Assembly: GCF_004138485.1 (NCBI RefSeq)
Contig: NZ_RYEV01000003.1
Coordinates: 1,302,001 to 1,366,000, forward strand
Reading direction: 5' to 3'
Length of the DNA stretch: 64,000 nt
From: Peristeroidobacter soli
GTDB taxonomy: Bacteria; Pseudomonadota; Gammaproteobacteria; Steroidobacterales; Steroidobacteraceae
Shown here: piece by piece, positions 1 to 8,819 of the stretch
Position numbering within the stretch: position 1 is the stretch's first letter
How the letters are laid out: each line of letters opens with the position of its first letter
The notes under the pieces: model-generated
What the model was told of the DNA's origin: nothing
Seen by the model: the letters and a program-made list of their open reading frames with translations, nothing else
Database searches by the model: none
Program-made: the position numbers and the translations under genes

Positions 1-1
1 G

Positions 2-2650
2 CTCGGTGCCGGTTCTGTATTGACCGAAAAGGCCCTCTGGAGTCGAGAAAATCTCGAGGCCATCAATCAGTACTACGTAAGTCCTTCGGACGAAGGAGAC
101 GGACGCTTTCTGGAGAGGCTTCAGGAGAAGCTCACGCCCACTGGCACTGCGGTGAAGCAGCTCGCGGCAGAAATGCTATGGCTCATGTACCTGTGTCCGA
201 GCAGTATCAATGCCCCACACAAGCGGAGCGCTATCGAGCGCATTTGGTCTTGGTCCGGCGAGGCCTTCCCATCAGAAAGCCAGTGGTTACGCGACGATGT
301 GCTAGCCGGTATCGGCAGCGCGGGGCCGGGATTCAATCGAAACCAGTGGCGAGAGCTGGCTTTCTTGACCCGGCTGATGCTGCGGTTTCGTGAGCTACCG
401 TCCGATCAACAGAGCAGCTTGCTTGCTGATCCTTGGCGGTTTGCTGAGTGGCTAGAGCTCATTGAAGATGCGAAGGCTCGGCAGCTTCGCCATATGCTGC
501 TATTCCTGCTGTTCCCAGACAGCTTTGAGCGAATTTTTAGCCAGCCCGATCGACGAGCTGTTGCGGTCGCCTTTTCCGATTACAAGGCACGGCAGGTCAA
601 TCGGTTGGGGCCGGCGGCGCTCGATAGGTTGTTATATGACACCCGCGCGAAGCTGGAGAAGAAATACGCTACCAAGGAACTCGACTACTACGTGCCGCCT
701 CTCGCTGCCCTCTGGCAGCATTCAACCGCTCCGGTAGTAGCTAGCGAGCCCACAGCCGAACACGTGCTAAAGGCCATTGCTGACATCGATCGAGATGGCA
801 TTCCCCCTGGCACGCAATCGAAATACGATCTTGTCTACGGTGACAAGCGATATCCGGCGGAGCTCGTTCTTTCTCTCGCCATCGGCCATGCGACCGGTAA
901 GGTACCGAGTGCGTCATCTTTCAGCGCGGAGGCGGGCGCTGCATTTGATGTTCTGCGGAGGCTCGGTCTGTTTGTTGAGCCAACCGATGCAATCGAGACT
1001 CTGCTTAGGCGGTTTTTTGAGCAGGCAGGTCGAGGCGATCTGGGAGCCAGCGACTACCTCAAGAAATATCAGGGTCTAGCAGTCAAGGTTAGTTTTGGAC
1101 AGGGAAACTTGGCACAGATTCCCTGGATTGCCTTTCTTGCCGAAGGAGAGAAGGTTTCCGAAGGCATCTATCCGGTGTTGCTATTTTTTCGAGAGCAGCG
1201 CGCACTTGCTCTTTGTTATGGCGTTAGTGAAACAAACCGTCCGCATCGAGCCTGGTCGAACATTGAACGCCGCGAAACTGTCGATACTTGGTATAGGCGA
1301 GAGTTTGGACACAAGCCCAAGAGATACGGCAGCTCCTATGTACGAGCTGTTTACCGCACCGATCAAAGTCTTCCATTTAAAGAGATCAATACTGAATTGG
1401 ATCTCGTGATCGCCGAGTATCAGCGGCTAATCGGCATATCTACTCAAGATGTCATTGAGGCTGATGAGGTGCCAGTTGCCGATGTGGCTGTGCTTGAAGT
1501 CCAAGCCGATTTAGCTGCAGCCGCCGAATCGTTCGCCGCGGCGCTGCGCGAGGCCAATGTCCTTTTCGGGCGGCAACATGATGAACTTATTCGGATCGTC
1601 TTGGCGAGTCTGGTGACTAAGCCATTTCTGATCCTGACGGGGCTGTCAGGTTCGGGTAAGACACAGATTGCTGTGCGGCTCGGTGAATGGCTTGGCCGTC
1701 GAGCATTCGTGGCGGCCGTGCGCCCCGACTGGACCGGCGCAGAAGCTCTGTTTGGCTATGAGGACGCATTGCGGCCCGTCGCGGGCGGGCGCGCAGCTTG
1801 GTCCGTGCCGCCTCCGCTCGAGTTCATGCTCAAGGCACTGCGCGATCCTCATCATCCATACCTGCTAATCCTAGATGAGATGAACCTGGCGCATGTTGAG
1901 CGTTATTTCGCGGATGTCCTGTCCGGTATGGAGTCTCAACAGCTCTGCTTGCCAAACCTCACTAAGGAATCCGACGGTTGCTGGCGAGTCGCTGCCGGCG
2001 CGGACACGCGCGTCCACTTCCCAAGGAATCTTTGGATCATTGGAACTGTGAATGTCGATGAAACGACTTACATGTTCTCGCCCAAGGTTCTCGATCGTGC
2101 TAGCACGCTGGAGTTCAGGGTGGCGAGTGATGACTTGATTGCCGAGGCTCGGAAACCGACTACGTGTCGACCCGGAGATGCGGCCCTGGTCCGCGGGCTT
2201 CTTTCGATCAGTAAGAACGATCAGTCGCATGAAAGCACTGCGCCCGATCTTCGTGAGGAGTTTGCCAATCGTCTGCGGCAATTGCATCGCTTACTTGCTG
2301 GGTACGGCATGGAGTTTGGGCACCGCGCGTTCTATGAGTGCATTCGCCTGGCTGCGTTGCTGAACTTAGCCGGTATCGGCGACCGAGCGGCCGCACTGGA
2401 TCGCATAGTGTTGCAGCGGATTCTGCCCAGATTGCACGGATCGCGCCGTAAGCTCGAGCAGCCGCTCCTGGCTCTTGCTCAATTCTGTCGAGACTTGCCC
2501 GCAGAGGTGCCGGCGGAAACTTCTTCGGTCTCAGTAGATGCAGAGACTCTTGCTGCTGGAGCCGTGGCGAAGTTGCCGAAGTCGCATGACAAGATTGTAC
2601 GTATGTTGCGATCTCTTCGGCTTAATCAATTTGCGAGCTTCACTGAGTAG
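2..2650 (+). CDS. MrcB-type AAA+ ATPase/GTPase of an McrBC-like restriction system (5' end may lie outside the window)
   Basis: This is probably the motor subunit of a modification-dependent restriction system. Numbered from the TTG at 20, an MrcB_N-like (DUF3578) region spans about residues 325-470 and includes VSFGQGNLAQIPW. A McrB-type AAA domain follows: Walker A GLSGSGKT near 540, Walker B LLILDEMN near 617, and a GTVNVDE sensor segment near 674. A small region near residues 250-310 looks like the head domain of ScoMcrA-type enzymes, but this is weak. The frame has no stop back to base 2, and the TTG at 20 has no convincing ribosome site, so the true start may be upstream. The partner nuclease begins 5 bases after the stop. 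Family is clear; which modification it recognises is not. Confidence 0.85.
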   Translation, partial: LGAGSVLTEKALWSRENLEAINQYYVSPSDEGDGRFLERLQEKLTPTGTAVKQLAAEMLWLMYLCPSSINAPHKRSAIERIWSWSGEAFPSESQWLRDDVLAGIGSAGPGFNRNQWRELAFLTRLMLRFRELPSDQQSSLLADPWRFAEWLELIEDAKARQLRHMLLFLLFPDSFERIFSQPDRRAVAVAFSDYKARQVNRLGPAALDRLLYDTRAKLEKKYATKELDYYVPPLAALWQHSTAPVVASEPTAEHVLKAIADIDRDGIPPGTQSKYDLVYGDKRYPAELVLSLAIGHATGKVPSASSFSAEAGAAFDVLRRLGLFVEPTDAIETLLRRFFEQAGRGDLGASDYLKKYQGLAVKVSFGQGNLAQIPWIAFLAEGEKVSEGIYPVLLFFREQRALALCYGVSETNRPHRAWSNIERRETVDTWYRREFGHKPKRYGSSYVRAVYRTDQSLPFKEINTELDLVIAEYQRLIGISTQDVIEADEVPVADVAVLEVQADLAAAAESFAAALREANVLFGRQHDELIRIVLASLVTKPFLILTGLSGSGKTQIAVRLGEWLGRRAFVAAVRPDWTGAEALFGYEDALRPVAGGRAAWSVPPPLEFMLKALRDPHHPYLLILDEMNLAHVERYFADVLSGMESQQLCLPNLTKESDGCWRVAAGADTRVHFPRNLWIIGTVNVDETTYMFSPKVLDRASTLEFRVASDDLIAEARKPTTCRPGDAALVRGLLSISKNDQSHESTAPDLREEFANRLRQLHRLLAGYGMEFGHRAFYECIRLAALLNLAGIGDRAAALDRIVLQRILPRLHGSRRKLEQPLLALAQFCRDLPAEVPAETSSVSVDAETLAAGAVAKLPKSHDKIVRMLRSLRLNQFASFTE

Positions 2651-2655
2651 GCAGC

Positions 2656-4905
2656 GTGGCTGCTGTATCCGTCGTCAGGCTTCCGCTCATCGCAAAGGAT
2701 GGGAAAGTATTGGCACACTTGGTCATCAAGCTGTTGCCGAAGCCCTCCGAGAGCCCAACGCCGCTACTCGACTACCGCGACGACATCGAACATGACCGCA
2801 GTGTCCCGCCCGTTCAACTCCTCGAGGGGCACGAGTATCGATATGAATGGCAGGTTCAAGGCGAGATTGCTCAGGTCATTACCGAGCCTGAGGAGATCTT
2901 CCAGCCCGACACTGAGGATGGCTTGCAGGGCCGAATACGCCCGGGTCTTGCAACAGGCACGCTGCGCGTAGTTGTTCGAACTGAGCTCGAAGTTATTGGC
3001 GAGGTTGAGCTCGAAGTCCGATCGAGAAAGCTGACCTACCGGTCCGAATATCGATGGATGTTGCGTGATATCGCTGACGGAATGACCGAGCTGCTGATGC
3101 GTCAGTTCGCACCTTCCGCAGCTCGCTTCAAGCCGGACGGCGCGAGAGATGCCGTTACTCTCTACGAGCGATTCGAGTTTATCCGTGCGCTTCTTGCGAG
3201 TGAAACGATTGACCTTGCGTTTCAAGAAGTGGTTCGTCGACCACACGTTGCCTGGGAAGATCAGAGCGAGACGGTGTCGGCTGGTCAGCCACTGCGCGCT
3301 AGTGCTCAGGTCGCGCGGTCGCTGGTTCGTCGAGGGCATCGCGTGACCTGGCCGCAGGGGCGCTTGCCGTTCCTGCCGCGGCACATCGAAATCACACGAA
3401 CGCAAGCAACCACGGATACCACACCGAATCGTTTCGTTCGCTTCGCGCTGGAGCGGTGGCGCCAAGTTGTGACTGACATCGAGCAGCAGCTGAATGAGCC
3501 TGGCGCCGAGGCCGTGGCAAGGCGAGCCAGGCGAGAGATCTCAAGCCTTCTCGAGAAACTGGATCATTGGCTGAATCTTGAACTGCTCAAAGGTATTGGT
3601 TCGCTTGCGCTCTTTCCCGCCGATGACCAAGTGCTTCATAAGCGCGCCGGCTATCGTGAGATTTTTCGCGCCTACCTCGAGTCTGAATTTGCGGCGATGC
3701 TGTCATGGGCGCGCGACGAGTCGAGCTACACGGCGGGCCAGCGCGATGTTGCGCAGCTGTACGAGTATTGGGCGTTTATTCAGCTGGCATCGCTGATTGC
3801 CAGTATTGCTGATTTGTCTTTCGATCTTTCATCAGTGCTGGAAGTGCGCTCCGACGGACTCTCGGTGGGGCTTCGACAAGGCCGACAGACAATCTTGCAC
3901 GGTTCCGTCGAGCGCTTCGGCAGGCGTCTCAATATCGAGTTCTGCTTCAATCGAAACTTCGCGGCGGGTCATGGATCGTGGACGGTGGCCATGCGTCCAG
4001 ATTTTTCGCTGATCGTCGCCGCCATCGATGAGGATCGAATCGATCCAGATCCGGTCATCATACATTTCGATGCGAAGTATCGAATCAAGGCCATTCAGGA
4101 GCTATTTGGTCAAGACGAGCTCAGCAGCGAAGCAGGCTCCGGCCTGGTACGTAAGGAGCCGAAACACGCGGATCTGATCAAGATGCACGCCTATCGTGAT
4201 GCCATTCAGCGGTCGGCGGGCGCATATGTCATCTATCCCGGAGACGAATCTCCGAAGAGCACCCCACAATACAAAGAATACCGCGAGCTGCTGCCTGGCC
4301 TGGGGGCGTTTGTGTTGCGCCCTTCTGTATCCGGCGAGGTTGGAGGGGCGGCGTTACGCGTGTTTATCAACAATTTGCTGGATCACGTTGCGAAACGTTT
4401 CTCACGACATGAGCGCGGACGGTTTTGGAATGAGGAAACGTTCAATAGGTACGGAGCTGGTCAGGAATCTCTGTTTCGGCACGGCCCGCCTCACAAGGAC
4501 ACGACGGTACTGCTTGGCTATGTGAAGAGTGCGGAGCATTGGGATTGGATTCAGCACACCTTTGCGTACAACGTCCGGACGCAGGGGAGGCGAGGTGGCA
4601 TGGCTGAGAACGCCGACCTGCTCTATAGCCAATTGGTCGTGCTGTACGGGCCGTCCATCGATCTTGTGGCCATCGCGCGCATCGTTTCCGGTCCTCAACG
4701 GATGTCTGAGGTTCAGATGCAGGCTGGCGGGTATCCGGAGCCGAGGGGTGACTATCTCTGCGTGCAGTTGAGCGGGCTGACGAGGGAGGGGCCGTTGAAG
4801 GAGGTCTCGGCGGCGGAAGTGAAGAGGCTTGCGATGGGAGTGACGAAGCGGGTGGGGCAGCCTGTGGGGATGTCGTGGGGGGAGTTGATGGAGGGGTTGA
4901 GGTAG
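2656..4905 (+). CDS. DUF2357 / PD-(D/E)XK nuclease, McrC-like partner
   Basis: A 749-residue protein starting at GTG 2656, five bases after the MrcB-type ATPase, so the two are one operon. The N-terminal and middle parts match the DUF2357 family, which accompanies McrB-like ATPases. The C-terminal half contains a PD-(D/E)XK nuclease core with the segment IIHFDAKYR near residue 470, where D and K are the expected metal and catalytic residues, preceded by an acidic MRPDFSLI segment. By analogy with McrC it should cut DNA when its AAA partner translocates along modified DNA. The last ~100 bases have run-on G-rich codons before the stop. It is full length, with no frameshift seen. Family assignment is solid; substrate is inferred. 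Confidence 0.8.
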   Translation: MAAVSVVRLPLIAKDGKVLAHLVIKLLPKPSESPTPLLDYRDDIEHDRSVPPVQLLEGHEYRYEWQVQGEIAQVITEPEEIFQPDTEDGLQGRIRPGLATGTLRVVVRTELEVIGEVELEVRSRKLTYRSEYRWMLRDIADGMTELLMRQFAPSAARFKPDGARDAVTLYERFEFIRALLASETIDLAFQEVVRRPHVAWEDQSETVSAGQPLRASAQVARSLVRRGHRVTWPQGRLPFLPRHIEITRTQATTDTTPNRFVRFALERWRQVVTDIEQQLNEPGAEAVARRARREISSLLEKLDHWLNLELLKGIGSLALFPADDQVLHKRAGYREIFRAYLESEFAAMLSWARDESSYTAGQRDVAQLYEYWAFIQLASLIASIADLSFDLSSVLEVRSDGLSVGLRQGRQTILHGSVERFGRRLNIEFCFNRNFAAGHGSWTVAMRPDFSLIVAAIDEDRIDPDPVIIHFDAKYRIKAIQELFGQDELSSEAGSGLVRKEPKHADLIKMHAYRDAIQRSAGAYVIYPGDESPKSTPQYKEYRELLPGLGAFVLRPSVSGEVGGAALRVFINNLLDHVAKRFSRHERGRFWNEETFNRYGAGQESLFRHGPPHKDTTVLLGYVKSAEHWDWIQHTFAYNVRTQGRRGGMAENADLLYSQLVVLYGPSIDLVAIARIVSGPQRMSEVQMQAGGYPEPRGDYLCVQLSGLTREGPLKEVSAAEVKRLAMGVTKRVGQPVGMSWGELMEGLR

Positions 4906-5214
4906 GGGCGGAGAGGGCGGATGGATAGCCAGCATGCGATCGGAGGTTGAGTTGCGGGCCGAAGATAGGAGTGGTCGGGGTGAAGGAATTTGTTGTGTTC
5001 CGGCGGTTCCATGGGAGGTCAAAATGAAAGGAAACCGAGCACCGGCCGGCAGTCGCAGCGGAAATCGAACCAGGGAAGAAAGATATATAAATCAGAAGGT
5101 CAATGGTTGTTAGTAGAGCCGGGCTCTTCGAACGTCCGCTGTGCCACCCCGATCAAGACTCCGCGCCAGTTGCGCGTCACTACTCGCCCCACAGACCTTC
5201 CCGTAGAACCATGC
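4906..5214. other. Non-coding gap between McrBC-like pair and toxin-antitoxin pair
   Basis: No gene is convincing here. It contains the first att-like repeat (4972-5031) and a short perfect palindrome AGAGCC-G-GGCTCT near 5114. Short open frames here have no recognisable product. Confidence 0.5.
4972..5031. repeat. att-like direct repeat, copy A (tRNA-Pro 3' end scar)
   Basis: Starts TGGTCGGGGTGA, the same 12 bases as the complement of the tRNA-Pro 3' end (CCA included) at 36772-36783; by eye 18 of the first 21 bases match the tRNA. It continues for 60 bases that match copy B at 23718-23777 with 7 mismatches. The similarity begins exactly at the TGG that complements the CCA end; the bases to the left differ between copies, as expected at an insertion boundary. 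Confidence 0.65.
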
Positions 5215-5240
5215 TGCTACGTAGTGCTACATGTGCTACG
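5215..5240. promoter_or_regulatory. Probable operator of the toxin-antitoxin operon
   Basis: Three copies of TGCTAC (5215, 5225, 5234), the first followed directly by GTAG so that CTACGTAG and GTAGTGCTAC form overlapping palindromes. It ends 9 bases before the antitoxin ATG. Phd/VapB-type antitoxins repress their own promoter by binding such repeated palindromic half-sites; binding here is inferred. Confidence 0.5.
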
Positions 5241-5248
5241 CTTCGCCC

Positions 5249-5497
5249 ATGAGCCGAGTAATTACCCAGCGAGAGCTTCGCAATGACTCCGCCGCTGTCC
5301 TACGCGAGGTGGAGGCAGGCCGAACAGTCATCGTTACGCGCAACGGCACTCCCGTCGCGGAGCTGCGGCCACTTCGGCCGCACCAGTTCGTGCCGCGGGG
5401 AATGATTGCCGATGCAGCCGCGCGCGCCCCCCGGGTCGATGCGGGCCGGTTTCGCGCAGATGTGGATGCCGTGAGCGATCAGCGCATCGATGGCTGA
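5249..5497 (+). CDS. Phd/YefM-family antitoxin
   Basis: An 82-residue protein. The ATG at 5249 (MSRVITQRELRND) is preferred over the GTG/ATG codons just upstream because it gives the standard Phd/YefM N-terminus. The N-terminal part has the typical DNA-binding fold signature (RELRNDSAAVLREVEAG, then TRNGTPVAEL), and the C-terminal tail should wrap the toxin. It neutralises the PIN toxin encoded immediately downstream with an 8-base overlap, and with the toxin probably binds the TGCTAC repeats upstream. It lies between att-like copy A and the Wadjet operon, so it may help keep that cassette in the genome. Confidence 0.85.
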   Translation: MSRVITQRELRNDSAAVLREVEAGRTVIVTRNGTPVAELRPLRPHQFVPRGMIADAAARAPRVDAGRFRADVDAVSDQRIDG

Positions 5498-5891
5498 GCC
5501 GACGAGAGGTTTGCTCGACACGTCAGTCGTGATCGATCATGACGTGATTGATCCTGCATTGCTGCCGGACGAGTCGGCGATTGCCGCTATCACCCTTGGG
5601 GAACTCGCCGCCGGTCCGCATGCGACGGAAGATAAAGAGGAACGTGCTCGGCGCCAAGACCGACTGCAGTGGGCAACATCAACATGGGATCCGTTGCCAT
5701 TCGACGGGGATGCTGCTCGCGCGTACGGCCGCATGTTTGCGGCTGCGCGCGCCACGGGACAAACGAGTCGATCACGCTTGGCGGACCTGCTAATCGCCTC
5801 GACGGCAGCAGCGAATGGTCTTCCTGTCTACACGCGAAATCCGTCGGATTTCGACGCGCTCAAGGCGATCATAAAGGTTGTTCGCGTCTGA
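5490..5891 (+). CDS. vapC: VapC-type PIN-domain ribonuclease toxin
   Basis: A 133-residue PIN-domain protein overlapping the antitoxin gene by 8 bases. Expected acidic residues are visible: the Asp of LLDTSVVID near residue 10, the Glu of ITLGELAAG near 38, and the Asp pair in LADLLIASTA and NPSDFDAL near the C-terminus. Family members are Mg-dependent RNases that cut tRNA or rRNA when freed from the antitoxin. Length and motifs look intact. The antitoxin is of the Phd type rather than a classical VapB, a common mix. The RNA target cannot be told from sequence. Confidence 0.87.
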   Translation: MAEPTRGLLDTSVVIDHDVIDPALLPDESAIAAITLGELAAGPHATEDKEERARRQDRLQWATSTWDPLPFDGDAARAYGRMFAAARATGQTSRSRLADLLIASTAAANGLPVYTRNPSDFDALKAIIKVVRV

Positions 5892-6039
5892 GGCGGCAGT
5901 CGGCAAGTCCAATGACAGGGAGCTCGGGATTTCAGGCTTGGTGCGAGGGGGGCGATCCACCCTGCTGCCAGCGCGCGTAGTCGGCGTCGCCCGGAAACGC
6001 ACATACGTCGCGACGTTACCCAGTAGTCTGGTGGCAGCA

Positions 6040-7590
6040 ATGGATCGCACAAAAATCCAAACCAATATTGTCGATTCAGCGGATTTACTACGCCACGTCA
6101 CTGCCGACAAGGCGCCGTTCTATCGAAGCATCATGGACGTGTTTGCCGCGGCCAAGCGGCAATATCGCCTGCAACTCCGGCCCGATGAAGTGGCAAACGA
6201 GGCAACCTGGCCCGATGAGCCGCCGCGCATCGAAGAGATCAACGCGATGCTCGCCCAACTCTCAGAGTGGGGGAATCTGGAATCCCAGCCGGACACGGCA
6301 CGCGTCTCCTCGCTCAGCGATTTCTACCGGGCAAGATTCCTCTACCGCCTGTCACATGGCGGCGAAGCGGTCGAGGCGGGGCTCGCGGTGTTGCTGCAGA
6401 CATTGCGTCGTCGCGCTGAACTGCAAACCGTCGCGCTCGAGGACATCGCCGGCCGCTTGCTCGCACTCAGGCAGCTGATCGAAACGGATCTGGAAGGCAA
6501 AGGCCCCGATGTATCCAAGGCGCACGAGACGCTTCGCGACCTGGTGCGTGTCTTCGAGGACCTGGCCGAGAACGCACAGTCTTTCATGGCCGGCGTGGCG
6601 CGAAGCCTGGAGTTGCATCAGGCAGATGCGAACACCATCGTCGCCTACAAGCGCAGCCTGATCGACTACCTGGAACGATTCATCGGCGATCTGGTCCGCC
6701 GCTCCGACAGCATCGCCGGGTTGATCCAGCATCTGACGATCTACATGGATGGAATCTTTCTACAGATCGCGGAGCGCGAAGCCAGGGACGCCGCGCCGGG
6801 CGATGCGCGGGATCAGCAGGATCAAAAGATCGAACGGTGGCGTGCATGGAAGGAACGTTGGAAGGGCTTGCGTGGCTGGTTCCTGGCCACGGGCGCAGAG
6901 CCGCCTCAAGCGGAGTTGTTGAGAGCGCGAGCTCGAGCGGCAATCCCACAACTGCTTGGAGCGATCGCGGCATTGAATGAGCGTCGTAGCGGTCGCAGCG
7001 ATCGCTCCGCGGATTTCCGGGTGCTCGCGCAGTGGTTCGCCGCTTGTGGCAATGACGCCGAAGCGCACCGCATGGCACGTGCAGCGTTCGCGCTCCAACC
7101 GGCACGGCATTTTTCGCTCAATCCTCGAGCCGATGAAGACTTGCCCGCGAGCACGCCATGGGCGGAAGCACCGCCACTGCAAATCAATCCCCGCTTGCGA
7201 GAGTATGGTGAAGCGGCGCCTCGTGGCCCGTTGCCGCGAGTGAGGGATAGAAGCCGCGAGCGTGAACTGATGGCGCAGCAACTGGCCGAGGAATCGCGGC
7301 AGGTGCAAGCCGCTCGACAATTACTCGCAACGGGACGGTCGACAAGGCTGTCGGAACTGAGCGAGCTGGACCAGCATGCGTTTCAATTGTTTCTGGGGCT
7401 GTTGGGCGAGGCGCTCGCCGACCAGCACAACCCCGATCAGGCGGTGGAGTTGCAAACCGGCGATGGTCTGTTGCGAATACGCCTGGAACCGCTCGCGTCC
7501 GACAGCCGGGCCAGCATTCAAACGCCGGCGGGCACCTTCTCGGGCCGAGATCACTCTCTGACCATTACCGAAATTCACACCACCGAATGA
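6040..7590 (+). CDS. jetA: Wadjet type III subunit JetA (DUF2397/TIGR02677)
   Basis: A 516-residue protein of the DUF2397 family, the kleisin-like JetA subunit of type III Wadjet. Wadjet is an SMC-based complex that recognises and cuts circular plasmid DNA. The ATG at 6040 is chosen because the protein then begins with the family's N-terminal helix region (TADKAPFYRSIMDVF); the frame is open further upstream without similarity. The protein is mostly helical with no enzymatic motif. Its TGA overlaps the jetB ATG (ATGA), the first of three such overlaps that tie jetA-B-C-D into one translationally coupled operon. Confidence 0.88.
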   Translation: MDRTKIQTNIVDSADLLRHVTADKAPFYRSIMDVFAAAKRQYRLQLRPDEVANEATWPDEPPRIEEINAMLAQLSEWGNLESQPDTARVSSLSDFYRARFLYRLSHGGEAVEAGLAVLLQTLRRRAELQTVALEDIAGRLLALRQLIETDLEGKGPDVSKAHETLRDLVRVFEDLAENAQSFMAGVARSLELHQADANTIVAYKRSLIDYLERFIGDLVRRSDSIAGLIQHLTIYMDGIFLQIAEREARDAAPGDARDQQDQKIERWRAWKERWKGLRGWFLATGAEPPQAELLRARARAAIPQLLGAIAALNERRSGRSDRSADFRVLAQWFAACGNDAEAHRMARAAFALQPARHFSLNPRADEDLPASTPWAEAPPLQINPRLREYGEAAPRGPLPRVRDRSRERELMAQQLAEESRQVQAARQLLATGRSTRLSELSELDQHAFQLFLGLLGEALADQHNPDQAVELQTGDGLLRIRLEPLASDSRASIQTPAGTFSGRDHSLTITEIHTTE

Positions 7591-8819
7591 GCTCGCGGCG
7601 CACACTGCCCGACAGCCGACGGATCGGCGACCTTCAGAGGTCATTGCAACAGGACGAATTTCGCAGGGCGCTGCGCGCACTGCTAATGACGCCGCTGATG
7701 TCACCGGAGCATGAAGATCATGCAGCGGTGCGCCGCCAGGCCGAGCGCGTGCGTGATTGGTTCGCTCGCGAGACGGGTTGGCCGTTGTACATCGATCGCG
7801 AGGGGGCACGCCTGTTCAAGCGGCCCGGCGCGCTGGACGACGATACTCGTGGGCTGCCGGATTACGACCGCTATCGCTATGTGTTGCTGTGTCTATGTTG
7901 TGCGGTGCTGGAGCGCGCGGATCCTCAGATAACGTTGAAAGTGCTCGGCGAACGTGTGATGCAGTTGGCGAGCGACCCAGCACTTGCGTCGCTCGGATAC
8001 GAGTTCACCCTGCGTACGGCGGTGGAGCGGCGAGCGCTCGTGGCGGTTTGCCGAACGCTGCTGGACCAGGGCGTATTGCGGCGAGTCGCCGGCGATGAGG
8101 AAAACTTTGTTCACGAGAGTGGCTGGACACAGTCGGACGCCCTCTACGATGTGCAACGTCGGTTGCTCGCCGGTGTGCTTGCCGCCGTGCGCGGCCCATC
8201 TACATGGCGTGCCGAAGAAACACCCGCCGATTTCGAATCGCGCTTGGGGTCCCTGGTTGCCGAGCACGTGCCCGACAGCGATCAGGGTCGCCGGGATGCT
8301 CTGCGCCATCATCTGGCCCGCCGGCTGTTGGATGATCCAGTGATCTATACCTCTTCACTGAGCGAGGAAGCTCAAGCGTATTTCATGAACCAGCGTGGTC
8401 CGATGGCGAGCCGGCTTTGCGATGCGCTCGGGCTGACTGCCGAGCAGCGCGCCGAAGGATTGGCTCTTACCGACGAATCCGGACAACTGACAGACGTTGC
8501 CATGCCGGCGGAAGGAACAGAGGCGCATGCGACGCTGCTGGTCGCGGAATTTCTCGCGCGGCGGTACCGATCGACCTCTTCCACGGTCACCACCATGGAT
8601 GCGATCGCGAGTCATCTGCGCAGCGCGAGCGAGCAGTACGGCAAGTATTGGCGAAAATCGGCGCGTGCACCCGGTGCGGAACAGGAGCTCGCCGGCATCG
8701 CCGTCGACAGGCTGCGAAAGTTGCAACTGGTTTCGGTGGACGAGGATCGCGTCAGCCCACTGCCCGCCATCGCCCGCTTTGCGCTCGGACAAACCGACAT
8801 CCGCACCACCGACTCATGA
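7587..8819 (+). CDS. jetB: Wadjet type III subunit JetB (DUF2398/TIGR02678)
   Basis: A 410-residue DUF2398 protein, the KITE-like winged-helix JetB subunit that pairs with JetA on the SMC motor. No catalytic motifs are expected or seen. It begins in an ATGA overlap with jetA and ends in an ATGA overlap with jetC, so its position between a DUF2397 and a large SMC-like gene is diagnostic of the type III operon. Length is typical and the frame is unbroken. Confidence 0.86.
   Translation: MSSRRTLPDSRRIGDLQRSLQQDEFRRALRALLMTPLMSPEHEDHAAVRRQAERVRDWFARETGWPLYIDREGARLFKRPGALDDDTRGLPDYDRYRYVLLCLCCAVLERADPQITLKVLGERVMQLASDPALASLGYEFTLRTAVERRALVAVCRTLLDQGVLRRVAGDEENFVHESGWTQSDALYDVQRRLLAGVLAAVRGPSTWRAEETPADFESRLGSLVAEHVPDSDQGRRDALRHHLARRLLDDPVIYTSSLSEEAQAYFMNQRGPMASRLCDALGLTAEQRAEGLALTDESGQLTDVAMPAEGTEAHATLLVAEFLARRYRSTSSTVTTMDAIASHLRSASEQYGKYWRKSARAPGAEQELAGIAVDRLRKLQLVSVDEDRVSPLPAIARFALGQTDIRTTDS

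Noticed and set aside
5669-5980. Plus-strand frame overlapping vapC
   Set aside because: Out-of-frame shadow of the PIN toxin gene.
8417-8815. Upstream extension of the JetC frame
   Set aside because: It runs inside jetB; the ATGA overlap at 8816 matches the pattern of the other jet genes.
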